Source: Rhizobium sp. ZPR4 (lineage in GTDB: Bacteria > Pseudomonadota > Alphaproteobacteria > Rhizobiales > Rhizobiaceae). Taken from it: a stretch of 64,000 bases of DNA. The stretch covers positions 1-64,000 of the forward strand of contig NZ_CP157968.1 of assembly GCF_040215725.1 (NCBI RefSeq), in the 5' to 3' direction. Below the pieces are notes generated by a model. That model was not told the origin of the DNA. It ran no database searches and saw nothing but the letters and a program-made list of their open reading frames with translations. Made by a program: the position numbers and the translations under genes. Shown piece after piece: positions 8,572 to 17,311 of the stretch (the stretch's first letter is position 1; each line of letters starts with the position of its first letter).

Positions 8572-9549
8572 TCACGCATCAGTCACAAGATGGCAGGCCA
8601 CTCTCGTTCCATTCGATAGCCGGCGAACCTGAGGCACCTCCGCCGAACACCTCGCCGAGGCCAGCGGGCACCTCGGATGGAAGGTGCAGCCCGATGGTGG
8701 CTTCAGGGGACTGGGTACCTCACCGCCAACCAATTCCTGATCGCGCTTAGGAGCGTCTATGCTGGGAATGGTTTGCAGCAGAAGCTGGGTATAGGGATGG
8801 CGCGGATTGACGAAAAGCTCCTCGGTATCCCCCTCCTCGACAATCCGCCCGAGATACATCACGGCGATACGGTCGGACATGTGACGCACGACGCTCATGT
8901 CGTGGCTGATGAAGAGATAGGTCAGACCCAGTTCATCCTGCAGCCGGCGCATGAGGTTCAGAACCTGTGCTTGCACCGAAACATCGAGTGCTGATGTCGG
9001 TTCGTCGCAGACGAGGAATTCCGGCTCGCTGGCAAGCGCGCGGGCAATGGATATGCGCTGGCGCTGTCCGCCGGAAAATTCATGCGGAAACTTCTCCCCA
9101 TCCGAAACGGACAGACCGACGGTCAGCAGGAGCTCCTCGACCCGCTCGGTGATCTCGGCCGCGGTGTTGCGCAGCTTCGGCTCGCGCAGCGGCTCGGCGA
9201 TGATGTTCTTCACCCGCCAACGCGGATTGAGCGAAGCGTAGGGATCCTGGAAGATCATCTGGGCTGATAGCGGCACGCCGCTGCGCCCGGGCGAAAAGCG
9301 AATCTCGCCGCCGGTCGGAGTGTAAAGCCCGGTTACCAGCCTTGCTACCGTGGATTTGCCGCAGCCGCTTTCGCCAACGATGCTGAGGCACCCACCGGCA
9401 GGCACGGTAAAGCTGATATCGTTGACTGCCTGAAGAAACTGACGCGGCTTACGCTCCACGACGCGATTGAGCCACGGGGCGGACACGTCGAAGGTCTTGA
9501 CCAGTCCATCGACGGTCAGAGCCGCAAGCTTTTGAGCGGAAGTTGTCAT
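8572..9549 (-). CDS. Dipeptide/oligopeptide-type ABC transporter ATPase (DppF/OppF-like)
   Basis: A 325-aa cytoplasmic ATPase. Walker A is GESGCGKST, the signature is FSGGQRQRISIARALA and Walker B is FLVCDEPTSALD. A C-terminal oligopeptide-ABC extension carries cysteines (GCTFHPRCPLASARC), a probable Fe-S or metal site common in this subfamily. The start at 9549 overlaps the stop of the upstream ATPase by 4 nt (ATGA), which fits translational coupling; the frame stays open further upstream. It is the last gene of a six-gene minus-strand operon (15162 to 8572) and convergent with the GntR gene. Confidence 0.92.
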   Translation of the reverse strand: MTTSAQKLAALTVDGLVKTFDVSAPWLNRVVERKPRQFLQAVNDISFTVPAGGCLSIVGESGCGKSTVARLVTGLYTPTGGEIRFSPGRSGVPLSAQMIFQDPYASLNPRWRVKNIIAEPLREPKLRNTAAEITERVEELLLTVGLSVSDGEKFPHEFSGGQRQRISIARALASEPEFLVCDEPTSALDVSVQAQVLNLMRRLQDELGLTYLFISHDMSVVRHMSDRIAVMYLGRIVEEGDTEELFVNPRHPYTQLLLQTIPSIDAPKRDQELVGGEVPSPLKPPSGCTFHPRCPLASARCSAEVPQVRRLSNGTRVACHLVTDA

Positions 9550-10529
9550 GCGGTGCCTCCCGCGTTGAGCCAGCAGGCGCTCGCGCCATCGCCGGCCGGG
9601 ATCAGTTCTGGCCGCTCGCGCCGACAGCGCGGACCGGCGGATTTGCAACGGGGATTGAAAGCGCATCCTTGCGGAAGCGCATCCAGCCGCGGCATCGAGC
9701 CATCGATCTGATTGAGCTTTGCGACGCGCGCGCCGAGCGATGGGATCGAAGCCATCAGGCCCTGCGTATAGGGATGGCGCGGCGTATGAAGCACCCGCTC
9801 CACCGGGCCGATCTCGATAAGCCGGCCGGCATATAACACCGCCACACGGTCGGCCGCCTCGGCGATGACACCCATATCATGCGTCACCAGCATCACCGCC
9901 GCCTGCTTCTCCTTGCACAGCCGACGAAGCAGCGAGATGATCTGTGCCTGGATCGAGACGTCGAGCGCGGTGGTCGGCTCATCGGCAATGATCAGCTTTG
10001 GCGAGGCCGCAAGCGCAAGGGCGATGACAACGCGCTGTCGCATGCCACCGGAAAACTGATGCGGATAGTGATTGATCCGCTCCTCCGGCGAGGGAATGCC
10101 AACATCCCGCAACAGCTGCACGGCGCGCGCGCTTGCCTCGACCTTGCCGAGCGACAGATGCTGCCGGATCGTTTCCGAAAGCTGCGCACCGACGGTGAAT
10201 AGCGGGTTCAGCGACGTCAGGGGGTCCTGGAAGATCGCGCCGATTTCACGGCCGCGAACGCGCTCCATCGCCCGGTCGTCGAGCGTGTCGATCCGCTGTT
10301 TGCCGAGCCAGATTTCGCCAGCGGCGATACGGCCCGGACGTTCGAGAAGCCCCTGGATGGCAAGCCCGGTCATGGATTTACCCGCGCCCGACTCCCCCAC
10401 GACGCCAAGGATTTCGCCGGCCCGAATGGACAGGCTTATGTCCGACAGCGCCGTAACTGTTCCCCGGCGGTTTGGAAACTCCACCTTCAGATTTCGAACG
10501 TCGATGACTGGCTGTTGTGCCTCAACCAT
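9546..10529 (-). CDS. Dipeptide/oligopeptide-type ABC transporter ATPase (DppD/OppD-like)
   Basis: A 327-aa ATPase with Walker A GESGAGKSM, signature FSGGMRQRVVIALALA, Walker B LIIADEPTTALD and the cysteine-containing C-terminal motif GCAFNPRCKSAGPRC. It is the partner of the DppF-like ATPase, and together they energise the two permeases encoded upstream in the operon. Its start overlaps the end of the preceding amidohydrolase gene by 8 nt, showing that transport and hydrolysis genes are interleaved in a single transcript. Confidence 0.92.
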   Translation of the reverse strand: MVEAQQPVIDVRNLKVEFPNRRGTVTALSDISLSIRAGEILGVVGESGAGKSMTGLAIQGLLERPGRIAAGEIWLGKQRIDTLDDRAMERVRGREIGAIFQDPLTSLNPLFTVGAQLSETIRQHLSLGKVEASARAVQLLRDVGIPSPEERINHYPHQFSGGMRQRVVIALALAASPKLIIADEPTTALDVSIQAQIISLLRRLCKEKQAAVMLVTHDMGVIAEAADRVAVLYAGRLIEIGPVERVLHTPRHPYTQGLMASIPSLGARVAKLNQIDGSMPRLDALPQGCAFNPRCKSAGPRCRRERPELIPAGDGASACWLNAGGTA

Positions 10530-12015
10530 TGCTCTCTACCTCGATCGGATAGCTGGGCGGGAAGATCTCCGAAACGGGCGGATGGTTCCAGCTGCGCTCG
10601 GGATATTTGGCGATCAGCCCGCCATACTGTGCTTGCGCCTGGACGCGCGCCTTTTTCATGTCGAAGCCGGCCAATTGCCGATCCAGCATCGAAACGCGAC
10701 CATCGACGAAGACAGCGCGCGTCACTTTGCCGGAGCCGCCGACGACCAGCGTCGTGATCGGATCCACGGATGGCGCCATGATCGTGTCATCCAGACTGAA
10801 GACGGCAATGTCGGCACGGGCTCCGGCCGACAGATGGCCGAGGTCCGAGCGACCGAGCGCCTTGGCGCCGCCGAGCGTTGCCGCATCGAACAGATCGGCC
10901 GAGCGTACGCGGTCCGGCGCATGATCGCTGATACGGCAGGTAATGAGCCCGGCAAGCAGGTTCATCAGCATGTCGGGTGGCGTGGTGTCCGTGCCCATGG
11001 CGATGTTGATGCCGCGCTTGCGGCAACTGGAGAAGGAATTGAGGATCGAACCGCTGCGCGCCGAAACCAACGGGCAATGCACGATGGAAACGCCGTTTTC
11101 GGCGTAAAGCCCAAGATCTTCTTCCGTGGCATTCGTCGCATGGGGCGCAACCATCCGATCGCTCAGCAGCTTGTGCTTGGCAAGCCAGACGGGAGCGGTC
11201 GAACCGTGCAGCATGCGCACGGTGTCGACTTCCATCGTGCCCTGCGCCATATGCAGGCGGAATTTGCAGCCGAGATCACGCGCGGCGGCATCGGTACGCT
11301 GCAGAAGCGCAAGCGTCGACGTCTCCACTCGATCCGGCGCGAGCAAGCCGCGCACGAGATCGCCATGTCGGCCATTCTGCCGCTCGATATAGGCGATGGC
11401 GTCCTTCAGGCCCTGAAATCCGCGCTCTTCGTCGAAGACCGGAACCATCTTGCCCGGCGCTTCCAGAACCATGCCGCCCGAACGATAGGCAGGGCTCAGA
11501 TAGACGCGCAGGCCAAGATCGCCGGCAGCATCGGCAGCTGCATCGAACTCGGCGACGGTCTCGCCCCATTCGCGATAAAACAGCGAGGCGATCGGAGCGG
11601 CGGTGGTGATGCCGTTCAGCAGGAGCTGACCGAAGGCAAAACGCTTCTGGAACGCCAGCTCTTCCTGCGAATACATCTCATAGGGACCGGCCTCCACATA
11701 GCTGCGCGGCCAGACGCGTCCCTTGGCCCAGCCGGGATGGCAGTCGATGCCGAGAATGGTGGTATCCAGATCGGACAGCGCATCGAGGTCGATCAGGCCG
11801 GGGCTGATCACCGAGTTGCCGAAATCGATGCGACGCGCCACTTCGCCCGGGAAATTGTGGCCGACGAAAAGAATGGCGCCGTTTTCGAACACGACCTGGC
11901 CGTTGCGCAGCAGCCTATGGCTGCCTTCCTTGTGGCCTACGACCCAGCTTGCAGTGACCAGGGTGCGTCCGTCCGGGCGGTGGCCGAGCGACAGACTTTC
12001 CATTGCATGTGCCAT
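10522..12015 (-). CDS. Amidohydrolase-superfamily protein lacking the HxH metal motif
   Basis: A 497-aa protein of the COG0402 (chlorohydrolase/TrzA/SsnA) type. Conserved later motifs are present: HMAQG (third metal-ligand region), APHATNATEEDL (a His that normally binds metal or substrate) and GTDTTPPDM (catalytic Asp). At the position where relatives have NAHxH the sequence reads GLIDLDALSDLD, so the first two metal-ligand histidines are absent. The enzyme is either a non-canonical hydrolase using a different metal arrangement or a binding/regulatory homologue. The gene overlaps its upstream neighbour by 1 nt (TGATG) and sits between permease and ATPase genes. Substrate unknown. Confidence 0.8.
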   Translation of the reverse strand: MAHAMESLSLGHRPDGRTLVTASWVVGHKEGSHRLLRNGQVVFENGAILFVGHNFPGEVARRIDFGNSVISPGLIDLDALSDLDTTILGIDCHPGWAKGRVWPRSYVEAGPYEMYSQEELAFQKRFAFGQLLLNGITTAAPIASLFYREWGETVAEFDAAADAAGDLGLRVYLSPAYRSGGMVLEAPGKMVPVFDEERGFQGLKDAIAYIERQNGRHGDLVRGLLAPDRVETSTLALLQRTDAAARDLGCKFRLHMAQGTMEVDTVRMLHGSTAPVWLAKHKLLSDRMVAPHATNATEEDLGLYAENGVSIVHCPLVSARSGSILNSFSSCRKRGINIAMGTDTTPPDMLMNLLAGLITCRISDHAPDRVRSADLFDAATLGGAKALGRSDLGHLSAGARADIAVFSLDDTIMAPSVDPITTLVVGGSGKVTRAVFVDGRVSMLDRQLAGFDMKKARVQAQAQYGGLIAKYPERSWNHPPVSEIFPPSYPIEVESNG

Positions 12016-13208
12016 CAGGGCATCTCCACCACAGCTTGCCCACCGCGCGCAGTCACGCGGCCAGCCTTGACCACGAGCGGGCGCGGCGCGATGTCGACGA
12101 CGGCATGAGCAAGCGTTTCGCCGGCCAGCAGGGTGAAATCGGCATCACAGCCGACCTTCAGTCCGTAATTCTCGATACGCATGACGTCAGCGCCGCCCTG
12201 CGACACGATATAGAGGACATGTTCCAGATCACGGTCGGAACGCAGGCCATTCTTCATGCCGATCACCTGGGCACGATCGAGCATGTCCGGATGACCCCAA
12301 GGGCCCCAGGTGTCGCGAATGCCATCACAGCCACCGCCAACGCGCACGCCTGCTTCCTTGAGCCGCATGATCGACGGCACGGCAGCCGAAGGCGCACCGG
12401 TAGTGAGAATTGCAATATCAAGCTTTGCGATTTCCTCGATCAGTTTGCCGACGCGGAGATAATCGTTCATGCCGAGCGCGAAGGCATGACTGATCGCCAC
12501 CTTGCCCTGCATGCCGTTGGCACGGATGCGCTCGAACATCAGCTCCATCGTGAAGGCACCGAGCTCGCCGGCTTCGTGCAGGTGAATGTCGATCGGAACG
12601 CCATGTTTGGTGGCAAGGTCAAACAGGATATCGAGCTGGCCCTTGGGATCGCGGTCAATGCCGCACGGATCGATGCCTCCCAGGACTTCGCAGCCCTGAC
12701 GCAGAGCCTCGTCGAGCAGTTCGACAGTGCCGGGCATGACCATCACGCCGGACTGCGGGAAGGCGACAATTTCAATATCGATGATGCCCTTGAGCTTCTC
12801 GCGGGTTTCCCACACGCCTTCGACAAGCCGCAGACCATGAACCGGGTCGATATCGACATGGCTGCGGATATGCGTGCCGCCATGTGCCGCCAGACCGATA
12901 GCATGGCGCATGGACTGGCGATGCGGATCGATGCCGATTTCCAGGCGGTGTTCGCGTTCGAAATCGATGCGTTCGCGCAAGATTGCAGCGCGATTGTTGA
13001 CATGCCACGGCATGCCCCAGGTGGTCTTGTCGAGATGGGTATGCGCATCGATCAGGCCGGGCGCGGCGATCGCATTGCCGCCGTCCTCAACCGGCACGCC
13101 CGGCTCGGCTTCGAACGTTCCGAAACCAGCAATCTTTCCGTCGCGGATCAGGATGTCGCAGATCTCTCCAGCCATGGGCCGGACATTGCGGAGCAGAAGA
13201 TCGTTCAT
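12015..13208 (-). CDS. Cytosine deaminase-like amidohydrolase
   Basis: A 397-aa protein with the full CodA/AtzC-type motif set: DAHTHLDKT (HxH), RSHVDIDP, DIHLHEAGE (His and Glu), ISHAF (His) and GCDGIRDTWGPWG (catalytic Asp plus substrate loop). Known relatives deaminate cytosine or isocytosine or cleave N-alkyl groups from ammelide-like triazines. It is 4 nt downstream of the DppC-like permease gene and fused in the operon with a second, divergent amidohydrolase. A role in removing an amino group from an imported N-heterocycle is a reasonable inference, but canonical CodA function cannot be claimed. Confidence 0.85.
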   Translation of the reverse strand: MNDLLLRNVRPMAGEICDILIRDGKIAGFGTFEAEPGVPVEDGGNAIAAPGLIDAHTHLDKTTWGMPWHVNNRAAILRERIDFEREHRLEIGIDPHRQSMRHAIGLAAHGGTHIRSHVDIDPVHGLRLVEGVWETREKLKGIIDIEIVAFPQSGVMVMPGTVELLDEALRQGCEVLGGIDPCGIDRDPKGQLDILFDLATKHGVPIDIHLHEAGELGAFTMELMFERIRANGMQGKVAISHAFALGMNDYLRVGKLIEEIAKLDIAILTTGAPSAAVPSIMRLKEAGVRVGGGCDGIRDTWGPWGHPDMLDRAQVIGMKNGLRSDRDLEHVLYIVSQGGADVMRIENYGLKVGCDADFTLLAGETLAHAVVDIAPRPLVVKAGRVTARGGQAVVEMP

Positions 13209-13212
13209 GAAC

Positions 13213-14172
13213 TTACCTCAGTTTGGGATTGAGCGCATCGCGCAGCCAGTCGCCGAGCAGGTTGACGGCCACGACCAGCAGGCAAAGCTGGATGACGGGA
13301 AACAGCACGATCCACCAGGAGCCGGAAAATAGAAACTGGTTGCCAATGCGGATGAGCGTGCCAAGCGACGGCTGGCTCGGCGGCATGCCGATGCCGAGAA
13401 AGGACAGCGTGGCTTCAGTAAGGATTGCCATGCCGAAATTGAGAGTGGCCGCCACCATGATCGGCGTCAGCGTGTTGGGAAGGATGTGCTTGGCCATGAT
13501 GCGGCGGGCCGGCACGCCGATCAGCCTTGCCGCCTGGACATAATCCTTGCCGGCCTCGACGATTGCCTGCGCACGCACCGTGCGGGCATATTGCACCCAG
13601 CTGGAGAGCGCGATGGCAAAGACAAGCACGGCCGAAGCACCGATCTCCCGCAGACTTTCCGGCAGCATCTGCCGCACAACCGTCGACACCAGGATCGCAA
13701 CGAGGATGGTGGGAATGGACAGCATGACATCACCGATGCGCATCAGCAGATTGTCGATAAATCCACCGAAGAAGCCGGCGACGAGACCGGCGATCAGGCC
13801 GATCAGCAGCGAAAGCACGACGGAGGCCACGCCGATGACGATGGAAATGCGCGTGCCGTAAAGAACGGCAGACAGCATATCGCGACCTTGGGTATCGGTG
13901 CCGAGAAGATAGGGCATTTGGCCGCCATCATGCCAGATCGGCGGCAGTTCCGCATTCAACATGTCGAGTTGCGCACCGTCATAGGGATTTTGCGGCGCAA
14001 TCAGCGGCGCCAGCAGTGCCGTGAGGATCAATATGGCGAGGATCGTCGCGCCAGAGATCGCCGCCTTGCTATGCGTGAAGGACCAGCATAGGTCGCTACT
14101 GCGAAGGCGCTTGAAAAGCGACGGGCGCAGGGGTCTTTCCTGTTTCGACGTTTCGGACAATTCCATGGTCAT
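13213..14172 (-). CDS. Dpp/Opp-type ABC transporter permease (DppC-like)
   Basis: A 319-aa inner-membrane permease. A cytoplasmic N-terminal tail is followed by a first membrane segment (AAISGATILAILILTALLAPLIAP). The DppC-type periplasmic loop PYLLGTDTQGRDMLSAVLYGTR follows, and a core with the EAA-like loop YVQAARLIGVPARRIMAKHILPN. It pairs with the DppB-like permease encoded 21 nt upstream to form the membrane channel. Confidence 0.92.
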   Translation of the reverse strand: MTMELSETSKQERPLRPSLFKRLRSSDLCWSFTHSKAAISGATILAILILTALLAPLIAPQNPYDGAQLDMLNAELPPIWHDGGQMPYLLGTDTQGRDMLSAVLYGTRISIVIGVASVVLSLLIGLIAGLVAGFFGGFIDNLLMRIGDVMLSIPTILVAILVSTVVRQMLPESLREIGASAVLVFAIALSSWVQYARTVRAQAIVEAGKDYVQAARLIGVPARRIMAKHILPNTLTPIMVAATLNFGMAILTEATLSFLGIGMPPSQPSLGTLIRIGNQFLFSGSWWIVLFPVIQLCLLVVAVNLLGDWLRDALNPKLR

Positions 14173-14193
14173 CGAACGGGCTCCTGGTTCCGA

Positions 14194-15162
14194 TCAGCGC
14201 GCAGTGCGCAGGCGAGGATCGATCACCGCATAGGCGATATCCACCAACGTGTTGAGAACGACAAAGATGAGGGAGATGATACAGAGATAGGCGGCCATCA
14301 CCGGAATATCGAGGAAGGTGACCGCCTGGATGAACAGCATGCCCATGCCCGGCCACTGGAACACCGTTTCGGTGATGAGCGCAAACGCGATCAACGACCC
14401 GACATTCATCGCCGTCATGGTGACGACAGGCATAAGGCAGTTGCGCAGGGCGTGGCGGAAATAGATGCGCCAACGGGGAATGCCGCGAGCGCGGGCAAAC
14501 TTGATGTAATCGGAGCGCAGCACCTCGAGCATTTCGGCACGGACCAGACGCATGACCAGCGTGATCTGATATAGCGAAAGCGCAATCGACGGCAGAATGA
14601 GCGCGGCACGGCCAGACGGCGTCAGGAATCCGGTCGACCACCAGCCAAGCTGCACCACGTCGCCACGACCGAAAGCGGGCAGCAATCCTAGGGTGACCGA
14701 AAAGCCGAGAATGAGCAGAATACCGACAACGAAGCTCGGCAGCGAAACGCCGACAATGGAGAGGAACTGCAGCCCTTCCGTGTACCACTTGCCGCGCTTG
14801 ATCGCCGTCAGCACGCCCAATGGAATGCCGAATACCAGCGAAATCAGCGTCGCGACAAAAACAAGTTCCAGCGTGGCGGGGAAGCGTTCGCCTATCAGCG
14901 GCAGTACTTTCTGGCCGTTGCGGTAGGAGACACCGAAATTACCCTCCGCGGCGTTAACGACAAACCGCACATATTGTGTCGGCAGGCTGTCATTGAGGCC
15001 CAGCCGCTCGCGCAGCGCAGCTCGATCCGCCTGAGACGTCTGCTCGCCAACCATGAGTTCGACCGGATCGCCAGCGAGCCGGAAGATCAGGAATGCCAGC
15101 AAGGCAACGGCAAGCATGACCAGGATTGCATTCCCGAGACGCTTGATGATGAAAACCAGCAT
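14194..15162 (-). CDS. Dpp/Opp-type ABC transporter permease (DppB-like)
   Basis: A 322-aa permease with the canonical DppB start MLVFIIKRLGNAILVMLAVALLAFLIFRLAGDP and the EAA loop YIKFARARGIPRWRIYFRHALRN. It is the first gene of the operon reading down to 8572. Its promoter region (15163-15514) carries an ATTGTnGACAAT operator. The solute-binding protein is encoded further upstream (15577-17142) behind a strong terminator, so the permease operon appears to have a separate promoter. Confidence 0.92.
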   Translation of the reverse strand: MLVFIIKRLGNAILVMLAVALLAFLIFRLAGDPVELMVGEQTSQADRAALRERLGLNDSLPTQYVRFVVNAAEGNFGVSYRNGQKVLPLIGERFPATLELVFVATLISLVFGIPLGVLTAIKRGKWYTEGLQFLSIVGVSLPSFVVGILLILGFSVTLGLLPAFGRGDVVQLGWWSTGFLTPSGRAALILPSIALSLYQITLVMRLVRAEMLEVLRSDYIKFARARGIPRWRIYFRHALRNCLMPVVTMTAMNVGSLIAFALITETVFQWPGMGMLFIQAVTFLDIPVMAAYLCIISLIFVVLNTLVDIAYAVIDPRLRTAR

Positions 15163-15369
15163 GGGGACCTCTAGGCTTTACTTCGGTCTCCGACAGACAG
15201 CTTGGACAACGGTCTGACGGAACTCACGTTCAGCAATGGGGTGGGGAAAATCGGCGGCAGCCAGCTACCAAGTGGATGTCGCATGTTGCTTTAAGCCATC
15301 ATCGTTGACGGCCATGGCAATGCGAGCATCGATTGCTGCGAACTTCCTCCCTCACTCTCCTGAAGAGTC

Positions 15370-15413
15370 ATTAACGCAAATATTTTCAAGTTGTCAACGA
15401 TATTGTTGACAAT
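15370..15413 (-). promoter_or_regulatory. Putative promoter and GntR operator of the permease/amidohydrolase/ATPase operon
   Basis: ATTGTTGACAAT (15402-15413) is a copy of the module palindrome. Reading toward the permease gene (minus strand), a TTGACA lies at 15392-15397 immediately past it, with a GTTAAT -10-like box at 15370-15375 (16-bp spacing). This predicts a transcript with a leader of about 200 nt before the DppB-like start at 15162. The operator abuts the -35, consistent with repression. The rest of the 414-bp gap holds no coding sequence I can support. Confidence 0.6.
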
Positions 15414-15514
15414 ATTGTACATCAATTTCGGACAAATGGCAGCTGCGCGAGCGATGGCGATCTACAGAACGGTGCGATCGCGATAATTTCGGTCGACGAC
15501 TGGAATGGCAAAAG

Positions 15515-15549
15515 AAGAGAGCGCCTCGCGGGCCGCGAGGCGCTCTCTT
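15515..15549. terminator. Strong rho-independent terminator, probably bidirectional, after the solute-binding protein gene
   Basis: Two 17-nt arms (15515-15531 and 15533-15549) are perfectly complementary around a single central G; in practice the innermost pairs open to form the loop. The plus-strand side ends in a TCTCTTTT tract and the minus-strand side in CTCTTCTTTT, so it can stop transcription either way. It lies 28 nt beyond the stop codon of the solute-binding protein gene and separates it from the permease operon. Confidence 0.85.
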
Positions 15550-15576
15550 TTACGTCAATGTGAAGACGTGCCAGCG

Positions 15577-17142
15577 TTATTCTGCCATTTGCGTCAGCCA
15601 GAGGCGCGGCTTATTGTCGGCGCGGAAGTCGATGCTCTTGACTTTACCCAGCATGGCCCAAGCGATCGGCTGCTGATGAAGCGGCACAAGCATGACCTGA
15701 TCCTTGGCTATCTTCAGCGCCTGCCCTTCCAGGGCGAGCCGCTTTTCGTTGTCCGGCTCCTGCGCGGCCTGCGCTACTAGCTTATCAAGATCGGGATTGG
15801 ACCAGCCACCATAGTTCGATACGCCCATGGCGCCCTTGCGGGTAGACAGAACCTGCGACAACAGCGAGTAGGCATCGAGCGTCGGCTCGTTGGCCCAGCT
15901 CAGATTGAAGACGTCGGCCTTGCCGTTGCTACGCTTCGGCGTCTGCACCGCGCGTGGACCGATATCGATGCTCGGCTGGAAGCCGCTGCGCTTCAGCATG
16001 TTGGCGAGGCCGGAGCAGATATCTTCTTCATTGATGCTCTCGTCATTCATGCAGGTATAGGTGAAGGCGAGGTTCTTCTGGCCGGCCTCTTCGAGCAGCT
16101 TCTGCGCAAGCTTGGGATCTGCAGGCTTGAAGGTATCGAGATCCTTCACGTAGCCGGAGATTTCCGGAGCAATCAGTGAGCCAGACGGACGGGCCAGACC
16201 ACGCATCACCTTCTTGTTGATCAGATCGCGATCGATCGAGGCTTCGAAAGCTTGGCGCACGCGGATATCGTTGAACGGATTGGGGCGCCCGTCTTCCAGC
16301 TTTTCCTTGCGATTGAAGGCGACAAAAACGGTACGCAGCTCCGTACGCTTCTTCACGGCGATGCCGGGCGTGGACTCCAGACGGGGCAAATCCTGGATCG
16401 GCGCGGAGTCGATCAAGTCGATCTCGCCAGAAAGCAGAGCGGCAACACGAGTGGCCGCCGAGGCGATCGGCACGAACTCGATGCGATCGAGATTGTGCTT
16501 CTTCTGATCCCACCAGTTGGTATTGGCAACCAGTACCGTCTTTGCGTCGGGAACACGGCTGTCGAGCTTGAACGGCCCGGTACCGTTGGCATGCATGGTC
16601 GTATAGCCTTCGACCTTCGATGCGAAATCCGTCGGCTTTTCGCTGTTATTGTCCTTCAGCCACTTGGCATTGAAGACGAAGATGTTGGTAATGTCGTTCA
16701 AAAACAGTGAGGTAGGCGCGGAAACCTCGATGTCGACAGTATAGTCATCAACCTTCTGTATACCGACATAGAGCGGAATATTGCCACGCAGCGGTGAAGC
16801 AGGATCCGAAGCGCGCTTGAACGATGCGACGACGTCGTCAGCGGTGAAATCGGCACCGTCGTGGAATTTCACGCCCTTGCGCAGGCTAAAGCGCCAGTGC
16901 TTGTTGTCGATCAGCTTCCATTCGGTGGCGAGCGCCGGCTCGATCTTGAAATTCGCATCGTAGCGAACCAGCCCTTCGTAGATGTGATTGAGGAAGGCAA
17001 GGTTCGACGTGGAGGGAACCGAATCCGGATCCAGCGAGTAGATGTCCGCCCTGCTACCCCAGCGCAATGTTGCAGCATCGACGGGCGCAGCCAGCGCGAC
17101 CGTGGCCAATGCGGCGACGATAATCTTCTTCAAGCCAATCAA
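15577..17142 (-). CDS. Family 5 extracellular solute-binding protein (DppA-like)
   Basis: A 521-aa periplasmic protein. The N-terminus (IGLKKIIVAALATVALAAPVDA) is a Sec signal peptide with AXA-type cleavage near residue 23. The mature part has SBP family 5 motifs (YEGLVRYDANFKIEPALATEW, RKGVKFHDGADFTADDV). The probable start is a TTG at 17142, 5 nt after GGAGG; no better ATG is present. It delivers the substrate to the DppBC/DF-like importer. It is transcribed alone and divergently from the third amidohydrolase. Family 5 proteins bind peptides but also many other small molecules, so the ligand is open. Confidence 0.9.
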   Translation of the reverse strand: MIGLKKIIVAALATVALAAPVDAATLRWGSRADIYSLDPDSVPSTSNLAFLNHIYEGLVRYDANFKIEPALATEWKLIDNKHWRFSLRKGVKFHDGADFTADDVVASFKRASDPASPLRGNIPLYVGIQKVDDYTVDIEVSAPTSLFLNDITNIFVFNAKWLKDNNSEKPTDFASKVEGYTTMHANGTGPFKLDSRVPDAKTVLVANTNWWDQKKHNLDRIEFVPIASAATRVAALLSGEIDLIDSAPIQDLPRLESTPGIAVKKRTELRTVFVAFNRKEKLEDGRPNPFNDIRVRQAFEASIDRDLINKKVMRGLARPSGSLIAPEISGYVKDLDTFKPADPKLAQKLLEEAGQKNLAFTYTCMNDESINEEDICSGLANMLKRSGFQPSIDIGPRAVQTPKRSNGKADVFNLSWANEPTLDAYSLLSQVLSTRKGAMGVSNYGGWSNPDLDKLVAQAAQEPDNEKRLALEGQALKIAKDQVMLVPLHQQPIAWAMLGKVKSIDFRADNKPRLWLTQMAE

Positions 17143-17204
17143 TGTTTCCTCCCTAAGCTATGCGCCGGGTCCCGATCTGATCGGTTGTGCCCCAGCTTGA
17201 CTGG

Positions 17205-17255
17205 AGTATCGATGTCACCGGCGCTATTGTCAATCATATTGTCGACAATTATCAT
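17205..17255. promoter_or_regulatory. Divergent promoters with GntR operator between the solute-binding protein and amidohydrolase genes
   Basis: ATTGTCGACAAT (17238-17249) is the third copy of the module operator. On the plus strand TTGTCA (17227-17232) and TATCAT (17250-17255) are separated by exactly 17 bp, and the operator lies inside the spacer; this promoter would serve the gene at 17312. On the minus strand TTGACA (17228-17233) and GATACT (17205-17210) are also 17 bp apart and would serve the solute-binding protein gene. One bound repressor could shut both. Confidence 0.68.
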
Positions 17256-17311
17256 GCCAATAATCGACAAGACCGACGCCAAGTCGAGCAACCGACATAC
17301 CGGAGGAATAC

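Noticed and set aside
10072..12108. 678-codon plus-strand frame opposite the ATPase and amidohydrolase genes
   Set aside because: Mirror frame of well-supported genes; no ribosome-binding site and atypical composition.
12003..13232. 409-codon plus-strand frame opposite the cytosine deaminase-like gene
   Set aside because: Antisense shadow of a gene with all catalytic motifs in place.
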